DNA of 64,000 bases from the NCBI GenBank assembly GCA_016870275.1, contig VGBZ01000002.1, forward strand, positions 85,578 through 149,577. The letters run 5' to 3'. Below, in pieces: positions 49,787 to 58,442 of this stretch; the stretch's first letter is position 1; the number at the start of each line of letters is the position of its first letter. The notes under the pieces were generated by a model. It made no database searches, was not told where the DNA came from, and was given only the letters and a program-made list of their open reading frames with translations. A program made the translations under genes and the position numbers. Source of the DNA: Actinomycetota bacterium. GTDB lineage: Bacteria > Actinomycetota > Acidimicrobiia > Acidimicrobiales > Microtrichaceae.

Positions 49787-51303
49787 CGCTCCAGGTCGAT
49801 CAACTGCGTTGGTCCGCAGGGGCCAACCCAGATGAGGTCGCCTACGTCGACCTGCTCGGCGGCGAGGAGATCACGTTTCGCCAGTGGGACGCAGAGGCGA
49901 ACCGGCTGGCGCGGGGGCTGGCCTCCGCCGGAGTGAGACCGGGAGACCGGGTGGCGCTGTACCTCGAGAGCAGCCACCTGCTCCGATGGATCACGGCGTA
50001 CTCAGGCATCCACCGGGCCGGCGGCGTGGCGGTCCCGACCAACACGAGGATGTCGGCTCGGGAGTTGCTCGCCGTGCTCGGACACGCCGAACCCAGACTC
50101 GTCGTCACGTCCTCGACCCTGGCGCACACCCTGGAGGAGGTGCGCTCGGAACTTCCATCGGTCGAGACGGTGATCCGAGCCGACACCGACGAGTGGCACA
50201 TGATCCTGGGCGACGACGCCACCGAGGTCACCCCGCCGGTCGGTGAGGACGACCTCGCCGACATCATGTACACCTCCGGCACGACGGGCCTCCCCAAGGG
50301 CATTGCGGTCCGCCACCGCAACCTGCCCATCATCCCGAACGGCGAACCGCTCTGGACCGGAGCGCTCTGGCTGCAGTGCTCCCCGCTGTTCACCTTCGCC
50401 GGGATCTCATTCGTCTACAACCCCATGAAGATGGGCATGGGTGCGTTGTACCTGTCACGCTTCGACGCCGGCACCTGGCTCGACGTGGTCGAGAGCCGGC
50501 GGCCGACGATGGCGTTCATCGTCCCCGCCATGGCGCAACTGCTCGCCACCCACGACAGGTTCACCGAGGCCGACCTCTCGAGCCTGACGTTGCTGTCGAT
50601 CGGCTCGGCGCCGCTCGCCCCGACGCTGCATCGGCGCTTCGCCGATCGTCTGCCCGATGCGGTGGTGTCGAACAACTACTCCATGACCGAGGCCGGCACG
50701 GCGTTCACCTACCTCCCCAAGGAGGAGATCGAACGCCGTCCGGGATCGGTGGGCATTCCATCGGGAACCGAGGTCCGCATCGTCGCCGACGACGGCTCAC
50801 CGATGCCCGCCGGTGAGATCGGAGAGATCCAGATCCACGTCGGGGAGCACCGACGGGAGTACTACAAGGACCCCGACGCCAGCTCGACGACGTGGGCGGG
50901 CGAGTGGCTGCGTTCCGGAGACCTCGGGTACCTCGACGTCGACGGCTACCTCTACATCACCGGTCGCGCCAAGGACGTGATCATCCGGGGTGGCAACAAC
51001 GTGCACGCCGCCGATGTCGAGGCGGTCCTCTACGAGCACTCGTCCATCGCCGAGGTGGCCGTCGCCGGCGTGCCCCACGAGGTGCTCGGCGAGGACGTCG
51101 GGGCATGGATCGTCGTTCGCTCCGGACACAACCTCACCTCTGTCGAGGTGACGGCGTTCTGCGCCGAACGGCTCTCGGACTACAAGGTGCCGCGGGTGGT
51201 GACCTTCCTCGACGAACTCCCCCGCAACCCCACGGGCAAGGTCCTCAAGCGTGACCTGTCCCCGCCCGACATCGCCCCATCCACCGACCGAGGAGCACCA
51301 TGA
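49783..51303 (+). CDS. AMP-forming acyl-CoA synthetase
   Basis: A 506-residue ANL-superfamily ligase. Phosphate loop MYTSGTTGLPKGIAV, adenine-binding NNYSMTEAGT, GYLYITGRAKDVIIRGGNNV hinge, and the catalytic lysine in NPTGKVLKRDL are all present, so it should be active. It activates a carboxylic acid (fatty, steroid or terpenoid) as AMP ester and then CoA thioester. GTG start overlapping the SDR stop; the next gene encodes a second, degenerate ligase. Confidence 0.9.
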   Translation: MTLQVDQLRWSAGANPDEVAYVDLLGGEEITFRQWDAEANRLARGLASAGVRPGDRVALYLESSHLLRWITAYSGIHRAGGVAVPTNTRMSARELLAVLGHAEPRLVVTSSTLAHTLEEVRSELPSVETVIRADTDEWHMILGDDATEVTPPVGEDDLADIMYTSGTTGLPKGIAVRHRNLPIIPNGEPLWTGALWLQCSPLFTFAGISFVYNPMKMGMGALYLSRFDAGTWLDVVESRRPTMAFIVPAMAQLLATHDRFTEADLSSLTLLSIGSAPLAPTLHRRFADRLPDAVVSNNYSMTEAGTAFTYLPKEEIERRPGSVGIPSGTEVRIVADDGSPMPAGEIGEIQIHVGEHRREYYKDPDASSTTWAGEWLRSGDLGYLDVDGYLYITGRAKDVIIRGGNNVHAADVEAVLYEHSSIAEVAVAGVPHEVLGEDVGAWIVVRSGHNLTSVEVTAFCAERLSDYKVPRVVTFLDELPRNPTGKVLKRDLSPPDIAPSTDRGAP

Positions 51304-52919
51304 ACAGCGAATCCACCACGGCTGAACTCCATCGCTTCACGCTGGCCGACACGTTCCGGGAGCACCGCCGGAGCTACCCCGACCGTCTCGCCGTCGTCGA
51401 CGGTGGTCCCGCCGGATCCGCCGACGCCGTCCGCCTCACCTGGCCCGAGCTCGACGACCGGATCAACCAGCTCGCCGGCGCCCTTCGTTCCATCGAAGTC
51501 GGACCGGGTGATGTCGTGTTGTGGACCGGTCAGAACTCGTTCCGCATCATCGAGTGCCTGGGTGCTGCGGCGAAGTTGGGGGCGGTGTGCTGCGTGGCCA
51601 ACTGGCGCCAGTCGGCCGATGAGATGGCGTTCGTCATCACCGACGCCGAACCGGCCGTCGTCATCTGGCAGGAGTCGGAGGTGGGCGACGTCGTACGAGC
51701 GGCCCGGGAACAACTCGGCGACGAGGCCGCAGGCGCTGCCCGATGGCTGCAACACGACGCTCCGGCGACCAGTGCGGACTCCTACGAGGCGTTCCTCGCC
51801 ACCGGCGAGCCCGTGGACCCGTCCGAGTGGGACGAACCGGTGCAGCCCGGGATCGAGGATCCGGTCCTGATGCTCTACACCGCAGCGTTCACCGGCCGGC
51901 CCAACGGAGCACTCCTGTCGCACCACGCCGTGCTGATCCAAGGCCTGATGATGGCGAATCTCCAACGCATCGACGCCGACTACCGCTACCTGAACTCGGG
52001 GCCGCTGTTCCATGTCGCCACCTTCATGACAACGCTGGCCACCCTCGTGATGGCCGGCACCAACCTGTTCACTCCCCGGGTCGACGCCGAGGAGGTCTGC
52101 CGGCTCACCGAGGAGGAAGGCTGCACCGGAGCGTTCCTGATGGGCCCCACGATCGAGCAGATCGTCGAGCTCAACGCCCCCGGCCCAGACGGTGCCCGGC
52201 CGTGGAACCTCTCGTCGCTGCGTACGTTCCGGGGGTCGCCGGAGTGGAACGAGATGATCACCGTGGACGACTCCCCCTGGGCGACCAAGCCCGCCGGGTT
52301 CGGACAGACCGAGGTGATGGGGATGCTCACCTACAACGCCGTCGGCGGAGACTGCATCGGCTCGGCCGGTCGTCAGTCCCCGATGGTCCGGGTGCGCATC
52401 GTCGACCCGGACGGCACCGAGGTGGCGCTCGGCGAGACCGGCGAGATCGTCGCCGCCGGGCCACAGGTCATGTCGGGCTACCGCAACCGACCCGAGGAGA
52501 CCGCCCGACGACAGGCCGGGGGTTGGCACCACACCAACGACCTCGGCCGACGGGAGACCGACGGTTCGCTCAGCTTCGTCGGTCCGAAGGGACGGATCGT
52601 GAAGTCTGCAGCGGAGAACATCTATCCCGCCGAGGTCGAGGGGGCCCTGCAGTCACACGACGCCGTCCGGGAGGCGGCCGTGATCGGCACGCCCGATTCC
52701 ACCTGGGGCCAGTCCGTGCTCGCCGTCGTCGTGTTGAACGACGGCGCTGCGGCCTCTGAGGAGGAACTGATCGAACACGTCCGGGGCCGGATTGCGTCCT
52801 ACAAGAAGCCCAAGACCGTCGTGTTCCGGAGCGAACCGCTCCCCCGCCTCGGTTGGCCGATCAACTACGACGCCCTCGACGAGGAGTACGGCGGCGGGGG
52901 CTACCCCGGCTCCGGTTAG
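51300..52919 (+). CDS. Divergent AMP-binding ligase lacking the A10 lysine
   Basis: A 539-residue ANL-fold protein overlapping the preceding ligase by ATGA. The phosphate loop is altered to LYTAAFTGRPNGALLSH (canonical TSGTTGxPKG). The C-terminal catalytic block reads PLPRLGWPINYDALDEEYG, without the usual G-K. Domain order otherwise matches acyl-CoA synthetases (GFGQTEVMGML; GRIVKSAAENIYPAEVE). It may be a specialised ligase, as such TAAF variants occur in actinobacterial FadD-like proteins, or a non-adenylating partner of its neighbour. Confidence 0.82.
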   Translation: MNSESTTAELHRFTLADTFREHRRSYPDRLAVVDGGPAGSADAVRLTWPELDDRINQLAGALRSIEVGPGDVVLWTGQNSFRIIECLGAAAKLGAVCCVANWRQSADEMAFVITDAEPAVVIWQESEVGDVVRAAREQLGDEAAGAARWLQHDAPATSADSYEAFLATGEPVDPSEWDEPVQPGIEDPVLMLYTAAFTGRPNGALLSHHAVLIQGLMMANLQRIDADYRYLNSGPLFHVATFMTTLATLVMAGTNLFTPRVDAEEVCRLTEEEGCTGAFLMGPTIEQIVELNAPGPDGARPWNLSSLRTFRGSPEWNEMITVDDSPWATKPAGFGQTEVMGMLTYNAVGGDCIGSAGRQSPMVRVRIVDPDGTEVALGETGEIVAAGPQVMSGYRNRPEETARRQAGGWHHTNDLGRRETDGSLSFVGPKGRIVKSAAENIYPAEVEGALQSHDAVREAAVIGTPDSTWGQSVLAVVVLNDGAAASEEELIEHVRGRIASYKKPKTVVFRSEPLPRLGWPINYDALDEEYGGGGYPGSG

Positions 52920-53332
52920 GGCGGTCCGTCGGTGAGTTCGGGGGTGGCGCCGGTGAACACGATCTCGCGGACGGCGAAACGCCAGGCGCCGTCGTCACTG
53001 CGGATCAGTTCGTCGTGGTAGCGGCCTGAACTCAGCACCGCTCCACGGCGGTCGACGAAGATGAAGTCCGTCCACGCCGTGGCGTGGTCGCCGTCGAGGA
53101 GGATGAGCGACGCCCCGATCAGGTGCTTCCCTCGCTGCTCGGGCGGTTGACCAGCCTCGATGAACTCGACCGTCGCCGCACGGCCGTGCTGGGTGGTGCC
53201 CATCACGTGGAACCGGGTGTCGACGGTGAACAGGTCGCCCCACTCCTCGAAGCGGCCGTCGTCACAGAGGAAGCAGTAGCGAGCGATCGTCTGTCGCACT
53301 CCGTCGATCCCTGGGCCACCGTCGCTCGCCAT
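52916..53332 (-). CDS. SnoaL-like (NTF2-fold) protein
   Basis: A 138-residue one-domain protein. The opening IDGVRQTIARYCFLCDDGRFEEWGDLFTVDTRFHVMG and the ending SGRYHDELIRSDDGAWRFAVREIVF are typical of SnoaL_4-type NTF2 folds found as cyclases, isomerases or hydroxylation partners in degradation clusters. The ATG at 53332 is 6 bases after a TACGTT -10-like element, so it is probably leaderless. Operator site 4 supplies the -35 region (TGTCAT, 16-base spacing). Its stop overlaps the convergent ligase by 4 bases. Confidence 0.82.
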   Translation of the reverse strand: MASDGGPGIDGVRQTIARYCFLCDDGRFEEWGDLFTVDTRFHVMGTTQHGRAATVEFIEAGQPPEQRGKHLIGASLILLDGDHATAWTDFIFVDRRGAVLSSGRYHDELIRSDDGAWRFAVREIVFTGATPELTDGPP

Positions 53333-53360
53333 CAACGAAACGTAGCGTGCCTCGGCGAAC

Positions 53361-53376
53361 ATGACATAGGTGTCAG
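53361..53376. promoter_or_regulatory. 16-bp regulon operator, site 4
   Basis: ATGACATAGGTGTCAG, the least symmetric copy. It abuts a TACGCT -10-like element (53378-53383) of the plus-strand lipoate-ligase-like gene and forms the -35 of the SnoaL-like gene on the minus strand. Confidence 0.7.
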
Positions 53377-53409
53377 CTACGCTCGCTGCGCCGCACGACG
53401 AGGAGGACC

Positions 53410-54531
53410 GTGACCACCGAACACTGGCGCTGGCTCGACCTGGGCCGTCAGGGCCCCTACGAGAACGCCTCCACCATGCCGGTCCTGGTGCGTTCCGTGG
53501 CCGAGCAGCAGGCGCCGATCGCCCAGACGAGCGTCTGGGGTCGAACCCACCTGAACGTCGGCTGGTTCGACGACGTCGACTCCACCCTCGACCTGGCGAA
53601 GTGCGACGAACTCGGGATCGACGTGGTGCGTCGCAGCTTCTACGGCGGCGGAACCGCCTACTACGAGGCGGAGTGCTCGGCCATGTGGGGGTTCCTCCTC
53701 CCCAAGAACAGCACCGTGCTCGGGATCGACACCGCCGATCTGGACGGACTGCTCCGCCGGTTCCAGTCGGTCGTGGCCGACGCACTCGGCCGGGTCGGGT
53801 TGGCCGAGGTCGCCTTCGAGGGCAGCTCCGATCTGCGCTGGCACGACCGCAAGCTCGGTGCGCTGACCGCACAGGACGTCGTGGCGTGCGTGTCGATCGG
53901 CGGGTTCCTCAATCTGCGCCGACCGGACCTCTCGACGTACCTCCAGGTGGTCCGCATTCCCGACGACAAGTTCGCCGACAAGGCCGTCAAGGACATGAGC
54001 GAGTACGTCTGCACCGCCGAGGAGGTCGCTGGTGCGCCGGTCACCTACGAGGACCTGCGTGACGCCCTACGAGCGGCGCTCGCTGACGCCGGGGTCGTCC
54101 TCGATCCCGACTCCCTCAACGAGGGCGAGACCAAGGGCGTGACCAAGCTCGCAGCGCGTGTCGGTTCACCCGAGTCCATCCGACGCATCTCCTCGGACCG
54201 GTTCCGCCACGAGGCGCCGGCTGGGACCCGGGTGGGGCTCGGCAACTTCAAGGGACGCAAGCTCTGTCGGGCCGGGGTCGCCGTCGACAGCGACGGGACG
54301 ATCGTTGCTGCGCTCGTCGCCGGCGACATGCACGTCGGACCACCCGACGTGCTCGACCGGATCGCCGAGGCGCTCCCCGGCGGCCGGGTCGATGATCGAG
54401 ACGATCTCCGCCGGCGCATCTCGGCGGTGTTCGACGCCGATGACGTCACTCAGGCCGACGACCTGATGGGGGTCACCACCGACGACCTGCTCGCCGCTGT
54501 GGACCGAGCGATCGCCCAGACGGCGAGCTGA
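53410..54531 (+). CDS. Lipoate-protein-ligase-like (BPL/LPL fold) protein, divergent
   Basis: A 373-residue protein. Residues about 1-250 follow the lipoate ligase fold: VVRRSFYGGGTAYYEAE corresponds to the RRxSGGGAVYHD loop but lacks its histidine, and DLRWHDRKLGALTAQD holds the lysine region. The last 100 residues (GNFKGRKLCRAGVAVDSDGTIVAALVAGDMHV) resemble the LplA accessory C-terminal domain. It may attach lipoate or another acyl group, or have been recruited to a different acyl-adenylate reaction. GGAGG before the GTG supports the start. It lies under operator site 4 with an SDR downstream. Confidence 0.75.
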   Translation: MTTEHWRWLDLGRQGPYENASTMPVLVRSVAEQQAPIAQTSVWGRTHLNVGWFDDVDSTLDLAKCDELGIDVVRRSFYGGGTAYYEAECSAMWGFLLPKNSTVLGIDTADLDGLLRRFQSVVADALGRVGLAEVAFEGSSDLRWHDRKLGALTAQDVVACVSIGGFLNLRRPDLSTYLQVVRIPDDKFADKAVKDMSEYVCTAEEVAGAPVTYEDLRDALRAALADAGVVLDPDSLNEGETKGVTKLAARVGSPESIRRISSDRFRHEAPAGTRVGLGNFKGRKLCRAGVAVDSDGTIVAALVAGDMHVGPPDVLDRIAEALPGGRVDDRDDLRRRISAVFDADDVTQADDLMGVTTDDLLAAVDRAIAQTAS

Positions 54532-54535
54532 ACCC

Positions 54536-55303
54536 GTGGGACTCGCAGTCAGCGGATCCAACGTGTTGCTGACCGGGGCCTCATCCGGGATCGGAGCCGC
54601 TGCTGCGGTGGCGTTCGGTCGTGCCGGGGCCCGGCTCGTGGTCACCGCCCGGCGCGTCGACCGGCTCGAGACCGTCGCAGCGGCCGCTCGTGATGCCGGC
54701 GCCTCCGAGGTCCACGTGGTTCCCGCCGACCTCGGCGACCTGAGCGACGCAGAGCGCCTCGCCGAGGTGACCACAGACCTGCTCGGCGGGGTCGACGTCC
54801 TCGTCAACAACGCCGGCATCCCCAAGCGACGGTCGGTCCGTGACCTCGCCCCGGAGGAGGTCGAGGAGACCATGCGCATCAACTTCCTCGCCCCCGTGCG
54901 GCTCACGATGTGCCTGCTGCCGGGCATGCTCGAACGATCCCGCGGCAGCATCGTCAACGTGACCAGCCTCGGAGGCCGCCTCGGAATCCGCAACGAAGCG
55001 GCGTACTCCGCATCGAAGTTCGCCCTGACGGGATGGTCCGAGTCGATGGCCACCGACCTCTGGGACAGCGGGGTGGAGGTACGCATCGTGCTCCCCGGCC
55101 CGATCGCCACGGAGATCTGGGACCAGCCGGCCAACGACGACCCGTTCTTCCACGGTCCGTTCGAGCCACCCGAACTCGTCGGCGACGCCATCGTGGAGGC
55201 AGTGCAGGGCGACCGGATCGAGGTCTACGTCCCCGATCTCTCCGCCGTGGTCGAGATGAAGACCACCGACCTCGACGGGTTCATCAGCGGGATGGCCGAG
55301 TAG
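54536..55303 (+). CDS. SDR-family oxidoreductase
   Basis: A 255-residue classical short-chain dehydrogenase. TGASSGIG at 13-20, NNAGIPKRRSV, NVTSLGGRLGIRNEAAYSASKFAL with catalytic Ser, Tyr and Lys. Sequence character is close to the SDR at 37551-38414. The GTG start lies 4 bases after the lipoate-ligase-like gene, so both are expressed from the site 4 promoter. Substrate unknown. Confidence 0.9.
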   Translation: MGLAVSGSNVLLTGASSGIGAAAAVAFGRAGARLVVTARRVDRLETVAAAARDAGASEVHVVPADLGDLSDAERLAEVTTDLLGGVDVLVNNAGIPKRRSVRDLAPEEVEETMRINFLAPVRLTMCLLPGMLERSRGSIVNVTSLGGRLGIRNEAAYSASKFALTGWSESMATDLWDSGVEVRIVLPGPIATEIWDQPANDDPFFHGPFEPPELVGDAIVEAVQGDRIEVYVPDLSAVVEMKTTDLDGFISGMAE

Positions 55304-55321
55304 TCCTGAGGAACGGTCCGC

Positions 55322-56359
55322 TCAGATCACCGGCTCGCCGGACTCGACCCGCTGGCGCAGCATCCCGGCGAGTCGATCCTGGTGTTCGGTGGCGGACCCG
55401 AACCAACCCCGATCGAGTTGGACCCGCTTGAGGTAGAGGTGCACGTCGCACTCCCAGGTGAACCCGATGCCGCCGTGGACCTGCAACGCCGAGTTGAGTA
55501 CGCGGTCGGCGGCGTCGGAGGTCCAGATCTTCGCCGTACTCGCCGCCACCGAGCGCTCCGGATCTTGAGCGGCCAGACACCACGCCGCCCACCACGTCGT
55601 CGAGCGCATGCCCTCGACGTCGACGAGCATGTCGGCGCAGCGGTGCTTGACGGCCTGGAACGATCCGATCGGGCGGCCGAACTGCACCCGGTCCCGGGCG
55701 TAGGCGACCGTGTCGTCGAGGCATCGGGCGGCGGCGCCGAGCAGTTCGGCCGATACCGCCACCGCACCGGCGTCGAGGAACGCCTCGATTGCATCGGGCC
55801 CGCCGAGATCCACCCGGGTCAACGAGTCGACGTCGAGTCGCCCGAGCTCACGGGTGAGGTCCATTGCCGGTAGCGCCTCGACCTCTGCGCCCTCGAGGTC
55901 GACCAGCACGAGACGACCGGCATCGGTGGGTGCAACCAACACGTCGGCCGACAGGAGGTACGGCACCGGCACCGTGGAGCCCGACGCAGGGAGCGGACGA
56001 TGGGTGACTGCAGCGATGGCGTCCCCGGCGAGCAGACGCTCGAGCCAATCGGTCTCCCCGGCGCGGGCCACGGCGTCGAGGGCGACGAGTTGACCGAGGA
56101 TGGGAACCGGCGCCACGTGGGCCCCGACGGCCTCCATCAGGACCGCACCCTCCACCCATCCGAGGCCGAGTCCGCCGAGGTCCTCGGGGACGACGACAGC
56201 GGCCCAACCCTGCTCGACGAGCTCACCCCACAGCGAACGATCCCAGCCGCCGCCGTTGTCGACCACGTTGCGGACCGCCTCGGGCGCCGAGCGCGCATCG
56301 AGCAACGACGTGGCGGCGTCGCGCAGGGCCTCTTGATCGGCGGAGAGCTCGAACTGCAC
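55322..56359 (-). CDS. Acyl-CoA dehydrogenase, small-subunit type
   Basis: A 345-residue ACAD of the divergent subunit type seen in alpha2beta2 steroid-side-chain dehydrogenases. It has RDRVQFGRPIGSFQAVKHRCADML and LQVHGGIGFTWECDVHLYLKR, but lacks the FSEPGAGSD block of its divergent partner. The middle domain is degenerate. The GTG at 56359 follows a TATCGT -10-like hexamer (56366-56371) by 6 bases. Pairing with the gene at 56419 across one operator suggests a heteromer. Confidence 0.87.
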   Translation of the reverse strand: MQFELSADQEALRDAATSLLDARSAPEAVRNVVDNGGGWDRSLWGELVEQGWAAVVVPEDLGGLGLGWVEGAVLMEAVGAHVAPVPILGQLVALDAVARAGETDWLERLLAGDAIAAVTHRPLPASGSTVPVPYLLSADVLVAPTDAGRLVLVDLEGAEVEALPAMDLTRELGRLDVDSLTRVDLGGPDAIEAFLDAGAVAVSAELLGAAARCLDDTVAYARDRVQFGRPIGSFQAVKHRCADMLVDVEGMRSTTWWAAWCLAAQDPERSVAASTAKIWTSDAADRVLNSALQVHGGIGFTWECDVHLYLKRVQLDRGWFGSATEHQDRLAGMLRQRVESGEPVI

Positions 56360-56372
56360 GGCGAGACGATAC

Positions 56373-56388
56373 CTGACACGAGCGTCAG
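56373..56388. promoter_or_regulatory. 16-bp regulon operator, site 5
   Basis: CTGACACGAGCGTCAG in a 59-base divergent region. On the plus strand CGTCAG precedes TAGCAT (56407-56412) by 18 bases. On the minus strand the palindrome ends one base before the TATCGT -10. One bound repressor would silence both dehydrogenase genes. Confidence 0.82.
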
Positions 56389-56418
56389 TCCACGAGGCCG
56401 GTGGCGTAGCATCACGCC

Positions 56419-57624
56419 GTGGACCTGACTGCGAACGAAGCCGAGGAGGTCGTCCGGGCCGAGTGCCGGGCGTGGTTGGAGGAGAACCTGCCGTGGGACT
56501 ACGGCACCGGGCTCCCACCCCGGTTCGAGGACCTCGCAGAGGAGGTCGCCTTCGGGCGCCGCTGGCAGGCCCTCCTCGCCGAGGGGCGCTGGGTCGGCCT
56601 GGCCTGGCCCGAGGAGTACGGCGGACGCTCGGCCGGTCCGCTCGTCAACTTCGTCGTGACCGAGGAACTCGCCCGGGCCCGCGCCCCGGAGCTGGTCGGG
56701 CGCATCGGCGTGAATCTGGTCGGCCCGACGCTGCTGGCGCATGGAACCGACGACCAGCGCAGCCGCTGGTTGCCCGAGATCCTCAGCGCGGGGCATCTGT
56801 GGTGCCAGCTGTTCAGCGAGCCGGGTGCCGGCAGCGACCTGGCCTCACTGTCGACCCGGGCGACCCGGGACGACGCCGCCGGCGGGTGGCACCTCGACGG
56901 ACAGAAGGTCTGGACCAGCTACGCCCAGTTCGCCGACTTCGGGTTGTGCCTCGCCCGTACCGATCCCGATGCACCGCGGCACCACGGCATCTCGGCGCTC
57001 GCCGTCGACATGCACGCACCCGGCGTGGAGGTTCGCCCGCTCGTCCAGTCAACCGGTGAGGCCGAGTTCAACGAGGTCTTCTTCGACGGTGCGTTCGTCC
57101 CCGATGAGCACCTGATCGGCCCGGTGAACGAGGGCTGGCGGGTCTCGCAGTCGACGCTCGGCCACGAGCGCGGTGTCAATCCTCGGCAGCTCGTCATCCA
57201 TGTCCAGCACCTCGAGGAACTGCTGCGGCTGGCGCAGGCCACCGGAGCGTTCGACGACGTCCGTCTCCGACGTCAACTCGCATCGGCCTACACCGAGATC
57301 AAGCTCTTCCAGCTGCACAACTGGCGCTCGCTGACCAAGCTCGCCTCCGGCCGAGAGCCCGGACCGGAGGGATCGGCGCTGAAGCTCTACTGGTCCGAGG
57401 CGTCCCAGCGACTGCACGCCACCGCACTCGACGTCCTCGGCGATGACGCTCCACTGTGGCGCGGCGCCGACGGTCTCGCCGGAGACGGCGAGTGGCAACG
57501 GAGTTGGTTGTACTACCTGTCGAGCTCGATCTTCGCCGGGACCAACGAGATCCAACGCAACATCCTCGGTGAGCGAGTGCTCGGCCTGCCCCGTGAGCCC
57601 CGACCCAAGGAGCCCTCGACGTGA
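56419..57624 (+). CDS. Acyl-CoA dehydrogenase, large-subunit type
   Basis: A 401-residue ACAD with complete FAD and substrate motifs: LFSEPGAGSDLASLSTRA, GQKVWTSYAQ, NEGWRVSQSTLGHERG and IFAGTNEIQRNILGERVLGLPRE. GTG start 6 bases after TAGCAT, so leaderless. It heads a coupled trio with an enoyl-CoA hydratase and a CoA-transferase. With the divergent 345-residue ACAD it probably forms an alpha2beta2 enzyme like the mycobacterial ChsE types. Confidence 0.92.
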   Translation: MDLTANEAEEVVRAECRAWLEENLPWDYGTGLPPRFEDLAEEVAFGRRWQALLAEGRWVGLAWPEEYGGRSAGPLVNFVVTEELARARAPELVGRIGVNLVGPTLLAHGTDDQRSRWLPEILSAGHLWCQLFSEPGAGSDLASLSTRATRDDAAGGWHLDGQKVWTSYAQFADFGLCLARTDPDAPRHHGISALAVDMHAPGVEVRPLVQSTGEAEFNEVFFDGAFVPDEHLIGPVNEGWRVSQSTLGHERGVNPRQLVIHVQHLEELLRLAQATGAFDDVRLRRQLASAYTEIKLFQLHNWRSLTKLASGREPGPEGSALKLYWSEASQRLHATALDVLGDDAPLWRGADGLAGDGEWQRSWLYYLSSSIFAGTNEIQRNILGERVLGLPREPRPKEPST

Positions 57625-58442
57625 GTGAGTTCACGAGCATCCGCTACGACGACGCCGGCGCCGTGGTGACCGTCACGTTGGCTCGTCCGGGATCGGCCAA
57701 CGCCCTCGACTCGACCACGATCGATGAACTCGACGCCGCCCTGGACCTGATCGAGGCGTCCCAGGCGGCCCGGGTGGTCGTGCTCGCTGCCGAGGGAGAC
57801 AACTTCTGCTCAGGCCACGACCTGAAGGAGATCATGTCGGCCGCACCGCCGTGGGCATCACAGCGCAGCACCGCCGAGGGCAAGCTCCACCACGAGGAGG
57901 TCATGTACTGGGACCGGTCGCTGCGCTGGCGTGACTTCCCCCTGCCCACCGTCGCTGCGGTGCAGGGCACATGTGCTGCGGCCGGACTGATGCTCGCCAC
58001 CATGTGCGACCTGATCATCGCTGCGGACGACGCCCGCTTCTCCAACCCGGTGCTGCGGATGAGCGGTGCCGGGGTCGAGCTGCTCGTCGAACCGTGGGAG
58101 CTCGGCGCTCGACGGGCCAAGGAGTTCCTGCTCTGTGCCCGCACCCTCGACGCCGACGAAGCCGAGCGGGCGGGACTCGTGAACCGGGTGGTGCCTCGCC
58201 CCGACCTCGCAGCCGCCACCCGCCAGGTCGCCGAGGAGATCGCTCTGGTCCCGACCGTCACCGCCCGGGCCGTGAAGGCGTCGATCAACGCCACGCTCGA
58301 CCGGATGGGTCAGCGTGACTCCTGGCGCCACCACTTCATGGTCCACCAGTTCGTGTCGAACACCGACACGGCGCTGAACCTGATGCGCCGACGGACCGAG
58401 GGGGGCATGGACGCCGTGAAGCGAGAGCAGCGAGGCGAGTGA
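57621..58442 (+). CDS. Enoyl-CoA hydratase/isomerase family protein
   Basis: A 273-residue crotonase-fold protein. Oxyanion-hole segments GDNFCSGHDLKE and QGTCAAAGLMLATMCDLIIAADDARF are clear. The usual catalytic glutamates of classical hydratases are not obvious in the MSGAGVELLVEPWELG region, so isomerase or hydrolase activity cannot be excluded. GTG start overlapping the dehydrogenase stop; the next gene overlaps its own stop. It acts on the product of the upstream dehydrogenase. Confidence 0.88.
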   Translation: MSEFTSIRYDDAGAVVTVTLARPGSANALDSTTIDELDAALDLIEASQAARVVVLAAEGDNFCSGHDLKEIMSAAPPWASQRSTAEGKLHHEEVMYWDRSLRWRDFPLPTVAAVQGTCAAAGLMLATMCDLIIAADDARFSNPVLRMSGAGVELLVEPWELGARRAKEFLLCARTLDADEAERAGLVNRVVPRPDLAAATRQVAEEIALVPTVTARAVKASINATLDRMGQRDSWRHHFMVHQFVSNTDTALNLMRRRTEGGMDAVKREQRGE

